Shown one piece after another: positions 1-10,469 of a stretch of 64,000 nt of DNA. Location: the NCBI GenBank assembly GCA_002633025.1, contig NMRB01000728.1, positions 47,842-111,841 of the forward strand. The letters run 5' to 3'. Positions within the stretch are counted from its first letter, which is position 1. Each line of letters starts with the position of its first letter. This DNA is from Notospermus geniculatus (lineage: Eukaryota; Nemertea; Pilidiophora; Heteronemertea; Lineidae). Under the pieces are notes generated by a model. That model saw only the letters and a list, made by a program, of their open reading frames with translations, was not told the DNA's origin and did no database searches. The translations under genes and the position numbers were made by a program.

Positions 1-1071
1 GCCTCCTGTCTTGTGGTTTGCAGCAAGGTTTTTTGCAATGTCAGCGTTATAGCCCAGCATAATGTCTCTGCCGGCAGTCGTTGCTGTGAGTCCTGGAATT
101 GTCTTCAAAAGTTTTTCCTTTAGTCTTGTTTCGTGCGTAACTGGTGACTCTGGATCTAATTGCTTCATTTTCACTTGGTGCATTTTCTTCAGGTCTGCAA
201 GTTTGTAAACTGGTTCCAACTTGGTCCGTGAGTCTTCTAATATGAATGATACGACCTCGGCAAAAGCAAGCTCCGTTGCAGGAAGATTATATGCACTTTC
301 GAATGCCACATCATCCGGCTTTGATTCTTTAGAAAGCCTCTCCCGCAACAGCCTATCACGATTGTAAAGCTGAACCAGGCACTTCTGATGATATCTTGCT
401 TTCAAACTCAGCATATCTGACATTGCCAATTTAGCCAAGAGTTTGGTATCACGCAGCCTAGTTGCACAATCACGCACACTTTGATCAATCCCAGCTCCAC
501 TCACAGAGTGGATTGTTCCATCCGATCCATCACAGAAGAAACAAGGGGATTCACCGGTTGCAGAAGGGTCTGGTGGCGATGTATCAAGGACCGACCTCGT
601 CTTTTTAGGACTTGGGGTAATAGTTGAATCTGCCTCAGACGTTTTTGCTGTTCGTTTCTTGGCCCGACTCAGTTGCGTAGCCGAAAACATCAGATAGCAA
701 CTCTTGTGGTATTTTGCACAATTTGACCGAAGAGTTTGCCACAAACCACTGCCATCATCAAGGCGCTGCAGGTTAACTCCCATTGGAACGGGGCCAAATT
801 CAGCGAATTCAAGCATATTTTGAGCAATATATTCATACCCAGCTTCCGGACATATGAGCCGATTGTCGTTTCTTTTCTGGCATAAGAAACAAAGATTCCA
901 GTCTGTCGATGGTACATGTATACCCGATAGAAGTGTCCCACTTGCAGACTAGAGCAATGGGACTGGTGAGGAAATATGCGTCATGGATTTAGCCTTCTTC
1001 GGAATAGGTCCCGGCGATTGAAAGTCGAGTGCTCTCGACACACGCCAATTAGTTGTCCGTGAGTCTGCCAT
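1..1071 (-). pseudogene. Duplicated CxxC/YHxxC zinc-module protein, partial, one in-frame TAG
   Basis: The minus strand is open from ATG at 1071 to the window edge (357 codons), apart from a single TAG at 949-951. No other stop occurs and the frame does not shift. The protein shows two copies of one metal-binding-like module. The first is CFLC followed about 50 residues later by CAKYHKSC, the second is CFFC followed by ARYHQKC. Each ends in an aromatic, arginine-rich stretch (such as LYNRDR). The linker between modules is basic and Ser/Pro-rich. I have an impression of similar uncharacterised proteins in cnidarians, echinoderms and fish, possibly linked to mobile DNA, but no function that I would assign. 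The 40 codons before the TAG start with a good ATG and contain a basic patch (PIPKKAKS). The TAG may be a null mutation, a read-through site or a sequencing error. The C-terminus lies outside the window. Confidence 0.6.
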
Positions 1072-1178
1072 ATTCTCTCTCGTGACAAGGAATGATGAAC
1101 TCCTGTAAAATGTAAGACAACAGTAGGCCTACGCAGAAAAAAATCTTTTTCAAGTGCCCAAAATAGTAATGCCTCAGC

Positions 1179-1913
1179 TATTCACCTCCTTGTATCGGGT
1201 TTAAGGCTCAGAATGAGTACTTACATGCACATTGATTGCGATTGCAGTAGGAAGATTAGTATGGTTGCAAAAATCTGTGTAGGCATTGAATTCATCATCT
1301 GTTTACCGAGGAGGAGAGTTCGCTCATGTCAGTTTTGCCTGAAAATGGCAAAAAAAATTCATGAACGGCCAATACCCACAAAGAGGTCAAACGGCCATTC
1401 TGCATGTTAGGCCTAAAATTTGAACATGATGCGTCAGTATGATTTTGGATGAGTTCAGTCAGGTATAATTCACCTCCTGGTATCGGGTTTAAGGCTCAGA
1501 ATTACTTACATTCAGATTGATTGCAATTGCAGCAGAAAGATTAGTCGGTTGCAAAAATCAGTGCGTTTACCGAGGAGAGTTCGCCCATGTCAGTTTTGCC
1601 TGAAAATGGCAAAAAAAATCCATGTAACGGCCAGTCCCCACAAAGAGGTCAGACGGCCATTCCTGCATGTAGGCCTGGGCCTAAAATTTGAACATGATGC
1701 CTCAGTATGATTTTGGATGAGTTCAGTCACTGGTATTCACCTCCTGGTATCGGGTTTAAGGCTCAGAATTGAGTACTTACATTCAGATTGATTGCAATTG
1801 CAGCAGAAAGATTAGTCGGTTGCAAAAATCAGTGCGTTTACTGAGGAGAGTTCGGCCATGTCAGTTTTGCCTGAAAATTGAAAAAAATTCATGAACGCCC
1901 AATCCCCACAAAN
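1179..1913. repeat. Tandem repeat, three copies of a 267-289 bp unit
   Basis: Three head-to-tail copies start at about 1179, 1468 and 1735, each opening with ATTCACCTCC and TATCGGGTTTAAGGCTCAGA. The third is cut at an N (1913), which looks like an assembly join. The units lie just upstream of the zinc-module ORF, on the side where its promoter would be. I see no coding potential. Confidence 0.85.
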
Positions 1914-1984
1914 ATATAACCCTGCCTATATTTCTTAGAATAATACAGGCATACTGTGCGCTAGTGGAAATTGCAGAAATATAG

Positions 1985-2620
1985 AACATCTTATGCCTAG
2001 GTCACAATCATATCCACTCCGGGGCCCGTACGGCGAGTAAAAACAGACATTTTGGCCAATTTCCGCCAATTTCGTACGGTGCCCGGCCGGTTCCCTCACG
2101 GTTGCCACGGGCACCGGGACATTTTTCACCAGCCATACGGGCGCCGCATTGATTAGCTGGCTGCTCCCAATTCTCCTGGCGTTTTCATCTGACCGGTAGG
2201 CCATCGAAAGTCCGTAGAAGGCCCCAGTGTCCCGAACGGGTCCTGTGCGGGCTCCTGCCGGTGACCAGGCGGGCTTCGCACAATTTTTTCTGCCAATTCT
2301 CGTGAAAAAAAGTTTGACGGGCGCCTTGTGGTTCTCCGGGGTGCCGTACGGCACCTGGCCAGGCGCCATGAGTACCCCGGCCGGGCCCCAACCGGGCGCC
2401 TTGCGGCACATCTGTTCATCGGACGGAGCCCAGAAGCTTACCACACAGCATCCGGCCGGCACCTTTACGGATTGTTGACGGGAGTCTTGCGATTACTCTC
2501 AAACAATTTTCACCGGGCGCCGTAGAATATGTAACCACACACACCGTAGACATGAAAATCGCAATGGACCCGTACGGTCTCTGAAATCCACGGCAAGCCG
2601 CCGGGTGGGGCCCGGTGGAT
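1985..2620. repeat. GC-rich dispersed repeat family A, copy 1
   Basis: This is a GC-rich block with words such as CCCGTACGGCGA, ACAGACATTTTGGCCAATTT and CACCGGGACATTTTTCAC. The same words recur in order at 38090-38330, and its right part (TTCTGCCAATTCTCGTGAAA) recurs at 38900-38945. Overlapping open frames on both strands reflect base composition, not genes. Confidence 0.75.
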
Positions 2621-2798
2621 ATGTGACCTAGGCTTGAGATGTGATTTCAACTGCCCCAATTTCAGCCCAAATTTACAAGAAAGACAAGTCCCTTGTACAA
2701 AGGGTTCCCGTGGACTATAGAGTATAATGCAGAATATAACATGGGGACACTTTTGACCAGTTATATTTTGGGCACATGTCAAATTCACTAGTCATGTA

Positions 2799-2890
2799 GC
2801 TTGATATGGCCTCCTCCGTACTTTCCAGGGCCGATAATGCTTATAGCGTCGGCCCTGACGGAAAAAATGAAATACAATACAAATACAAAT
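2799..2890 (+). mobile_element. 5'-truncated non-LTR retroelement tail with 12-bp target duplication
   Basis: A 92-bp insert is flanked by identical 12-bp copies of ACTAGTCATGTA (2787-2798 and 2891-2902). It ends in an A-rich, AATAC-like simple tail. Target duplication plus simple-repeat tail is the usual signature of a severely 5'-truncated LINE or a SINE. Confidence 0.75.
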
Positions 2891-2999
2891 ACTAGTCATG
2901 TAATTGAAAGGCCTGAGGGCATCAAAAACTGCCAAGATTCCAGGAGACGAAGGCGTGGAGAGAGAGATTAACCATGATCCTGCATCCAACTAAACGTAT

Positions 3000-4080
3000 C
3001 GATTGATCATTCTTGGAACAACTCTAATAATCTCACCATTCTTTCACGATTGTACTTCTTGTTAAACTCTTCAAACTTCTCTTTCAGGCTCTCGTCAGAG
3101 ATGCCGCCGTCTTGTGTCCCAGAGGCGGATTCAGCCATCTTGCTATAAATACAAAGTAAGATTATATGTATATTGTATCACTAAATGAAATGTGGAATAG
3201 AAACGGGTTAAGATGAAAGACACCACTTAATCCTACCAGATTCGTACCCCGCATTAGGCATCAATCGCGGCAGTGTTGTAGCCAGGATTTCAAGTGGACA
3301 GGGCTATTCTGGCCGAAAGCCTAGGACATGCCCGCCTGACATGCCGGAGGCAGGCGGTGCGCCATGCACCCAGAGTGTTGGGTCTGAGGCCCTCCCCTAG
3401 AAAACTTGAAATCCTATATGCCCTGAGGTACAATTTCAGCCTTATTCTGATAAATGAACATATCATTGCCATTTTGACTAAGCATTTTATGTCAAACAAA
3501 TCCGCTGACGTCATGGCAGCATGGTAGGCTATTTTGGCGGGACGAATATGCGTGCTGTTTTGTTGAGATTAAAGTTGGCGCTACAAGTACGTGTATTTCT
3601 AACTAAAACAGCCTGAGAACTTGTTTGTTTTGTTAACAGCGTGTCGAAGCGTGGCGCTGGAGATTTTAAAGAGGGCGATCGGCAAATTAGAAGGGGCGGG
3701 GAATTTTTCACTGCTCTTTTCGTTAACCGGGCGGTTTTGCACTGATCTTTTTGCTAACAGGGCGGTACCGCCCGGTGAAACCGGCCTGGCTAGAACGCTG
3801 GTCGCCAGCACTTAGGGGCAGCACTAAATGAAATGTGATATCAGGTTTTTTTTCCCTCCAGACTAAAGGCTCAGGCTTGATAGTGTATTCACCCACTTTG
3901 CCCGCCGGCAGTTGATCAGGCCTAAAAATGTCGTGGTGAAAATTTCCTGGCCCACCTGCATGGCCAGTTAACAAAATGCGTTTTCACCGAGCATACCACG
4001 CCCTGGAAACACGCTCCGTTTGGTATCGGCAAAGTGTGTCTATTTGCCCATGGAAAATGATTGAGAGAATAGACACAGAT
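3000..4080. other. No supported gene
   Basis: I see only short shadow frames here. A segment at about 3290-3430 resembles 4715-4860 (both contain a GGTCTG...CCC(C)TAG/CAGGAAA-type word), so it is likely dispersed-repeat debris. Confidence 0.5.
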
Positions 4081-4184
4081 GGGTAGGGGAGACCGGGGCT
4101 GGTTGTAACAGGGGTAGGTTGTAACAGAGCTAATATTTCCTTGAATATCCACTGGGAAGGGCTGAGTTTCCTCNAATCAAACTT

Positions 4185-4560
4185 GATATTTACCTCCTTC
4201 TAGATGACCTTTACAAGCACGTCAAATTTCGGCCTGATTAAACTTCCAATATGGCTGCCAGGTGGCATAACCCGAAAATCATCAAATGTGCTATAACTCA
4301 GGAACGACTTGACCCAGAGCACTCAAATGTGCTATGTGGCTCCCTCTAGATGACCTTAATATGCATGTGAAGTTTTGGCCCAATTGGACATCCAATATGG
4401 CCGCCAGGTGGCATAAACTGAAAATCATTGAAGTCCTACAACTTGGGAATGACTTACCAGATTGCTCATATAGCTGATATACCTCTCTCTGTCATTACAC
4501 TATTATATCCAAACGGGTGAGCACATGGTCCATGGACCATTTTTAGACTTACATCCATTG
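4185..4560. repeat. Non-coding dispersed repeat family B, copy 1
   Basis: Internally reiterated text (ATATGGCCGCCAGGTGGCAT, AACTCAGGAACGACTTGACC, CTCTAGATGACCTT) ends near TGGTCCATGGACCA. The same text in the same order, including that terminal palindrome, recurs at about 11990-12475 inside the satellite-armed foldback. No ORF. Confidence 0.8.
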
Positions 4561-4598
4561 TGCTCTGAGGTCTTCAGAATGAATGGAGAATTTGTGGG

Positions 4599-4672
4599 AC
4601 CACCTATTTGGTTGACTCACTCATTTTCCATTCATATTTAATGGAAACGAGTGAGTCAACCAAATAGGTGGT
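4599..4672. repeat. Near-perfect 74-bp palindrome
   Basis: Arms 4599-4622 and 4649-4672 are perfect 24-bp reverse complements (ACCACCTATTTGGTTGACTC...). The intervening TTTCCATT/AATGGAAA extends the stem and leaves a loop of only a few bases. Flanking TGCTCTGA/TCAGAGCA words are also complementary, so this is the core of a small foldback. Confidence 0.9.
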
Positions 4673-4947
4673 CTAACTTTTTCTTCAGAGCATGACTGCT
4701 TACTGAACACGGACATTTACAGGCGCCGATTTTTGGCGGGGGGATCAGGGCCGCCGAAGGCGGTCGTTGCAGGCGGGCGGCGAAGGAGCCTGTGCCGAAG
4801 AGGGGTCTGGGGTCTCCCCCAGGAAATTTAGAAAACTGGAAGGCCGTTAGACCTGATTTCCTGGCATCTCAGTATCAAAGCAGAACTTTATTCTGCGTTT
4901 TTATTGTTGTCGCAGATTGTTAAAAAGGACAATTGGTGGTGCCAAGC

Positions 4948-4995
4948 GGGGGGGGGGGGCTGGATCCANGGGGGGGGGGGCTGGATCCACGCCAG
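4948..4995. other. G-run duplication around an N
   Basis: Two runs of 10-11 G, each followed by CTGGATCCA, are separated by an unresolved base at 4970. This is probably a tandem slip or an assembly artefact. Confidence 0.6.
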
Positions 4996-4999
4996 ACTT

Positions 5000-5740
5000 A
5001 TCCACCCCATTGCGGATTTCAACCTCATTCTTAACCAGACAAGAAGCAGTGCTAGAAGCTCATAAGTATCTGCTCCAGTTCCCAGTCTCGCCCCATATGA
5101 GAGGACTTTCTCTGCGCTATACACCGAGCCCTCTAAATCCGCAACACTGCCCAGAGTTTCCTAAATTTTTCGAACTTTTTCCTCGAGTCCCACTTGGTGA
5201 TGCAGATCACTATTAACATGACAGTACACAGCGGGTGCGGGAAGGTCTGAGCAAGCAGATCAGATATCCATCCTACATCTAGGGCCTGCTCAAACTTCCA
5301 TCACCAATGCTTTTAATCATCCATGCATTGAAAGGAGGTCAGCTCCACCATGATCATCTTAGTATAGACCTTTCCAACAAAGATGGTGACCTACTAGTTC
5401 TCCCATACGGCGTCGTGGCCATTCATTTTCCAAGCATGATATAACACTACCGAACGCATCCTCTCAGTCACAGACAATGGGAAGCACCATTTGGTCACAT
5501 GATGACTTATAGAGCAGACGTGACTGCACCTATATAGGCTCATTGTTCGAGAGATGCGGTTCACCCAGAGTTTATGGGCAAGGGATGCAAGGACGACACG
5601 TATTCTGTTGTAGGATTTGAGAATTTGGGAGTGGCGATCAGGTTAACATGCTCCCTTCTTCAGCTGAAATGTGGATCTACTATTGACTGTTTTGGGTAAG
5701 TTCGGAATGGAGGACAGAAGAGTACCAGCTAAAAGAATTA
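5000..5740. other. No supported gene; a segment shared with 48.6-48.8 kb
   Basis: The words AGACCTTTCCAACAAAGATGG (5367 on) and ATATAACACTACCGAACGC (5439 on) have relatives at 48618-48640 (direct) and about 48740-48795 (inverted). This is likely decayed mobile DNA. The 99-codon open frame over the G-run shows no recognisable domain. Confidence 0.4.
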
Positions 5741-5749
5741 TCAATGAAA

Positions 5750-5835
5750 CGTTTATTTCGGAATGGAGGTATGCATTCCCTCCATTCCGAAATAAACGGC
5801 TACCGCTAGGCTACCGACGGTAGCCTAGCGGTAGC
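5750..5835. repeat. Two adjacent perfect palindromes
   Basis: Arms 5750-5769 and 5779-5798 are perfect 20-bp reverse complements with a 9-base loop. Directly after, 5799-5816 and 5818-5835 are perfect 18-bp reverse complements around one base (5817). An extra copy of TTCGGAATGGAGGA lies at 5701. Confidence 0.9.
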
Positions 5836-5839
5836 CCGC

Positions 5840-6750
5840 GTAGCTGTGGCATTATTGGTTAGGGCCGAGGAGTAAATTCCACACCAGCACTGAAATTTCG
5901 TCAATAAAAAATGTATCACTATTTGTCGGCTAATCTAAGTCATTGTCGGCTAATCTTAGTCATTCACATGCTAAAAGAGACATATTCATGGAAATCTATT
6001 CACTTTTTGTGGCAATCGGTAGCCTAATACACTTGTCACAAAAGCACACGTGAACGACGTCGTGAACTGGCGGTGGGATAGAGAACTATGCACGAATTAG
6101 GCCAAGCAGACAAAGCGTTCCGTTTAACTAACCACATTGTGGCCTCGGAACTGTGGGATAAACAACAACAAGATAGCTAAGTTTTATTCTCTTGTTGGCG
6201 TTTTTGACAATGCGTTATTGAACAATCTGATTGAATGGCCGATTACACAGTTAATTTGCGTGACTTCACACATGTGCACTGGGTGATAGGCAGTTCAGAA
6301 GTGAACATTCGACTTCTTGGCTTGGCCTAGAAGCAGAAAGCAGATGACCACCTTAAAATCCCGATTTCCGTGATAATTTCGGCGTCATTGTATCAAATCG
6401 TACATGATTACTTACTGCGGATGTCTTTCGTGGAAACAATACCGCTAACAACTAATACGCGCACAACTAATATGGCGTGTCCGCGTGAAGGGAGACAAAA
6501 GTGCATATTCTCGAAAAAACCGGCCTGAGGCGATTCTACTGACTGGTTCGACAAAGCATTTTGCTGGCTACGCCGTTTTTTCGCCTCGCGGCGAGCCCAT
6601 GAACCATTGCGTCAAGCACAGCCAATCACACTTTGAATCGTCATGAATAATAGGTGGCATATGTGTACTATCAGTTCAAACCCACGCGTATATTCTTCGA
6701 GGTCTGCGTGATCAGTGTTCCCTATTATTTTACCTAAATTTTTGTGTCCA
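5840..6750. other. No supported gene
   Basis: AT-rich intergenic DNA. A short direct repeat (TGTCGGCTAATCTNAGTCATT) occurs at 5926 and 5944. Nothing else stands out. Confidence 0.4.
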
Positions 6751-6753
6751 TGG

Positions 6754-7545
6754 GCGGCGAAATTTTTTTTCCCACTCTGGTTCCGGGCTCAGATATTACT
6801 CATTTGCATATGGCCAATCATTTCTCGTGTTGTAGCTGCATAATTTATGAACACCTGGAATTGTTGAAGCTTGCGGAAGCCTTTTGGCGCGTTTTCGCCT
6901 TCGTTCATACTATGTATCAGAACACCTGCCTAATTAGGCATGTGTTTCAACTAACGTACATGTATGGAGAAAAACGTGCACATGCACGTTTTCTTTTCAT
7001 AAATTAATATAATATGGATCTAGTTTTATAAATGGTCATGGAAAGTGGTGAAAAAAGCATTGTTATTTTCAACAAAAATTAATTGGGCCACCCCCTAGTA
7101 TAAAAGCAATGATACATTGTAACAAACTATCGGTTATTTTTTTCTAGGTACGATGAGTAACAATAGATAGATATTATGGCCTACTTTTGGATGCAGTGCG
7201 ATATGGTAGTAAGCCTTGAATGACACTCTACATATCTCTGTACGAATAAAAAAAACTACGAGAAGAGGCATCGGAAATTCCAATATCAAAGCAACACACA
7301 GTGCGTTTTCAACCAGATTACAGTGAGTACAATGCTGCCGATGATCCACGTTACCAATACAATTACTGACTTGATTGACCTAACAGCATTATTGAACTCT
7401 GGATGAAGAGAACAATGCCGACATGGGACTTGGCCATGGCGGTATTGTGTGGGGTATAGATAATGAGACATGAGTGCGCTGATTGGTCATATGCTAATAA
7501 GCTATATCTGAGCCCGGAACCAGAGTGGGAAAAAAAATTCGCGGC
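6754..7545. mobile_element. TIR element, about 0.8 kb, non-autonomous
   Basis: The ends are long inverted repeats. TTTCCCACTCTGGTTCCGGG follows GCGGCGAAA on the left, and CCCGGAACCAGAGTGGGAAA precedes TTCGCGGC on the right. Similarity continues inward past TCAGATAT to TGGCCAATCA/TGATTGGTCA, about 70 bp in all. No transposase ORF lies inside and I could not settle a target duplication. Confidence 0.75.
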
Positions 7546-7737
7546 CGGCTTGACCCGCTTACCGTGCCACGACCTGTCTGCAAGGAGGATGACAAACGGT
7601 GGCCGTCAAGGGTGAAGGGAGCGTAGTTCGAAGGGCGGAGTGACCGGAGGCCTTGATTAGTCAAGATGTCCACCTTAGACCATTTCAGTTCCTATTGTTC
7701 ATAAGATGATGAAAGTCTATTTTTCAAATGGCCGACT

Positions 7738-8357
7738 GTATGGGCGGTTATGTCCGCATAAATTAGACGTGCACAAAACATATTTGTAAGTGAAAAAAAT
7801 GTGTTTTTGTGCCAAAACAGATATTACTGTACATACAAAACGTGATTATTTTCGGCTAAACGTGTGTGTATTCCCAAAACGAATATATTTCTTGCAAAAC
7901 AGATGTAAGTTTGTCGTTAAACACGAAAGTTTTACCCGACTTTTATATTTTCTCGCAGAGATGTCGACTCGCAGAGACCAAACCGCAGGGATGCCAAACG
8001 AAGACGCTAGATGGCGCTCGATACTAACGCTGTTTTAGTCTGCGGTTTCTCGCCTGTTGGAGCACGAACCTCAGCGGCCAAGTGGTTAGCACGCGTGGTT
8101 ATCAAGCGGAAGAGCGTGGGTTCGAATCCTGTCGTGACATAAAAATCGGGTAAAACTTTCGTGTTTATCAACAAACTTACATCTGTTTTGCAAGAAATAT
8201 ATTCGTTTTGGGAATACACACACGTTTAGCCGAAAATAATCACGTTTTGTATGTCTGTTTTTACACAGAAATATCTGTTTTGGCACAAAAACATATTTTT
8301 TACACTTACAAATACGTTTTGTGCACGTCTAATTTATGCGGACATAACCGCCCATAC
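7738..8357. mobile_element. Foldback MITE with ~220-bp arms and GACT target duplication
   Basis: Arms 7738-7958 and about 8137-8357 are near-perfect reverse complements opening GTATGGGCGGTTATGTCCGC. The element is flanked by GACT on both sides (7734-7737 and 8358-8361). The ~180-bp loop contains a tRNA-like stretch (8070-8140) with GGCCAAGTGGTTAGCAC and GGGTTCGAATCC, resembling A and B boxes. An RNA across the element would fold into a very long hairpin. Confidence 0.85.
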
Positions 8358-8405
8358 GACTGGCGGTACATTTAGGCTAAGTAGGCCTGTATCGTGGTTA
8401 ATATA

Positions 8406-8991
8406 CCAGGGTGGGCCAAACAAATTTTACCAATTCTGATTGTGCACTACTTTTTTATGTGTGGATATTTTTCAATTTTTTTTCAGAAATCTGTCTCAGA
8501 AGCATGAAATTTTTGTTTGATGCTATTAGTCTCCTGTTATGACATCATTTCTGGACACAGTTCAATAATTAATGACGTGCTCAATCCATGCGCCCCGTCT
8601 CTGAATTATGTTGTCTCAGAGTCCCAATATTGTCGTCTGTCCTTGCAGACCGTGGCTGGCCACTGTGTCCTTTATTTTTATCCCCAACTTTTCCCGTTTC
8701 CCTGAATTTGTCCTGGCGACGCCTGATTGTGAGTCTGCTGGGTGCATTTCTCCTGCGAAAGTCCCTCCTTAATATTGTCGCTGAGTGAGGACTACTGATT
8801 TCGTCGCAAAATACACCTCCACAATCTTTACCCTTTCTTGCACTGAATATCGAGTTGCTGGAACCATTGATGCGTTTGAATGAAAATCTAAGGCTTCAGC
8901 TATGATTCAGCTGCGTTTTAGTGAAATATGTTAATTTTTGTGGAAATGACAAGAATTTCATAATTAATGGTAACATTTTTGGGCCCACCTG
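8406..8991 (-). mobile_element. Internally deleted Tc1/mariner element
   Basis: Imperfect inverted ends (CCAGGGTGGGCCAAACAAAT on the left; TTTTTGGGCCCACCTG on the right) are bounded by TA on both sides (8404-8405 and 8992-8993). This fits the TA target duplication and GGNCC(A)-type ends of the IS630/Tc1/mariner group. A transposase N-terminal remnant is readable on the minus strand. Confidence 0.7.
8592..8867 (-). pseudogene. Mariner-type transposase N-terminal HTH remnant
   Basis: The minus strand from ATG 8867 reads RYSVQERVKIVEVYFATK and then VVLTQRQ before a stop. The neighbouring frame then continues FRRRNAPSRLTIRRRQDKF, followed by an RETGKV...GHSGQPRSART stretch. Together these match the helix-turn-helix N-terminus seen in mariner-related transposases (the DUF4817-like type: VQ.R..IVE.YF...., ..FR.RF....P....I.R...KF..TG.V......GR.R..RT). 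One frameshift is needed at about 8775. The catalytic DDE domain is absent, and the frame ends before the element terminus at 8406. This identification was made by eye from the translated minus strand. Confidence 0.6.
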
Positions 8992-8994
8992 TAC

Positions 8995-9910
8995 ATATCC
9001 AAAAATAGCCTCATCTCAAAAAATGCAACGCCAGACCATGCTATTATTCCAGTGCCGTCACTGCAATTTTCAATAAGTTATATTCAATTTATGAATCCGT
9101 CGTCCATTAAAGAGGGTTTCACCTACTTATGTAAATTATTACCCTAAATTAGACTGCCATCAACCATAGCAAAACTATTGGCCCACCAAGGAAATAGTAG
9201 ACTAAAGCAAAGTTTATTCAGGTGAAGAATGTTCAACGAATTGTTTTGGCCCACTCGACATATCTCTGTATCTCTTGGTAAACAACTGACTGGTTCCCGT
9301 CTTTGCCGCGCCACCTCCGCGCCACTACTCACCGTTTCATAACAAAGACAGCCACGGACCGCCATTTTATCTTGCCATTATGACGTAGCATGGTCCCTCT
9401 ATAGCACCTCGCTGGGGAACCCCAAACACGCAACATAGGGAAATCCTACAATTTTCATTACAAGCCAGGTCCCCCGAGCACACTGCTATTAATTCGCAAT
9501 ACATGATAAAGGTCACCTTTGTTCTGGCTAAGTGATCTCGTGTGCCGTAAACACGTCCGTTCGATCTAAATTTAGTAACAAACCACGTGACTTCACCATG
9601 TTGATGCGGAGAAGGATGCGCAGTAGTAGGGCCGGAAGTTGGTGTTGTCCGTGCCTGTCTTTGTTGTGGAATGAGCGTTACATGAGTATAGCAGTAAAGA
9701 CGGAAACCAGTCTAAATGAAAAACGTTCACTCGCTTTTATCATAATAATCACGAACCCTTCTTTCATTTTTTGTAAGCAAGAAATGGATTGGTAGGTTTT
9801 TCACTAGAGTTACAATGTATCTCATATATCATGTTCCTTGTTCCTTCGTTACTGTGCCTTGTGTTGATCAAATGAAATTGAGACAAGCCTATAGTCATGA
9901 TAGTTGAACG
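8995..9910. other. No supported gene
   Basis: The stretch holds short frames only. The word TTGGCCCACC at about 9179 and TTTGGCCCACTCGACA at 9244 hint at another decayed mariner-like fragment. Confidence 0.35.
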
Positions 9911-9914
9911 TTTA

Positions 9915-10209
9915 AAGCCCTGTCTACAGTGTAACATTTCTAAAAACGTTTAGTTGCAACAAATCTGCAGCACCCTTGTTTTGGGATTGTTGCACAGTGT
10001 GGACAGGACCTTCAAGAATTTAAACAAAAACATTTTGAAAATGTTTTAGAGGAAATGTCATTTGAACTCTTGAAAAACATGTTGCGGGAATGTTGAAAGT
10101 CCTGTCCACATTGTGCCGCAATCCCAAAACAAGGGAGCTGAGCTGACTCGCAGATTGGTTGCAACTAAATGTTTTTAGAATTTTGCAAGTGTAGACACTG
10201 ACGGGGCTT
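9915..10209. mobile_element. MITE with long inner inverted repeats
   Basis: The ends are AAGCCCTGTCTACAGTGTAA and, inverted, TGTAGACACTGACGGGGCTT. A second inverted pair lies inside (CCTTGTTTTGGGATTG / CAATCCCAAAACAAGG, with GTGTGGACAGG / CCTGTCCACA). The flanks are AT-rich, and the exact target duplication is ambiguous (TTA or TAA). Confidence 0.7.
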
Positions 10210-10309
10210 TACAGGGGACAATCTTTAGCAAAAGGATGTTTGTGACGAGAGTTTGTGTGAGCCATACCCGATAATTCGATAGAATATTGCCAATAAAACT
10301 CAGAACTAA

Positions 10310-10464
10310 AGCGGGTGATCCACTGTTGCGATATTGGCTTGAGACGGGGGTCGCGTTCCCTTGCGATTACCTTATAATGACTTCCCATTGCCATATAATG
10401 TAACCGCAAGGGACCGCAACGCCTCCTCAAGCCAAAATCGCAACAGTGGATCACCGGACCCGCT
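10310..10464. mobile_element. Short Harbinger-like foldback MITE
   Basis: This 155-bp foldback has arms AGCGGGTGATCCACTGTTGC and, inverted, GCAACAGTGGATCACC plus GGACCCGCT. The left flank is TAA and the right flank TTA. The end sequence resembles that of the 36559-36813 element (AGCGGGGAATCCACC). Confidence 0.65.
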
Positions 10465-10469
10465 TTATT

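Noticed and set aside
1935-2525. Several overlapping ORFs on both strands
   Set aside because: GC-rich dispersed repeat; frames on both strands are open by composition and are not conserved in the second copy.
8070-8140. tRNA gene in the loop of the 7738-8357 foldback
   Set aside because: A- and B-box-like words are present, but the acceptor stem does not pair and the T-stem needs several wobble pairs.
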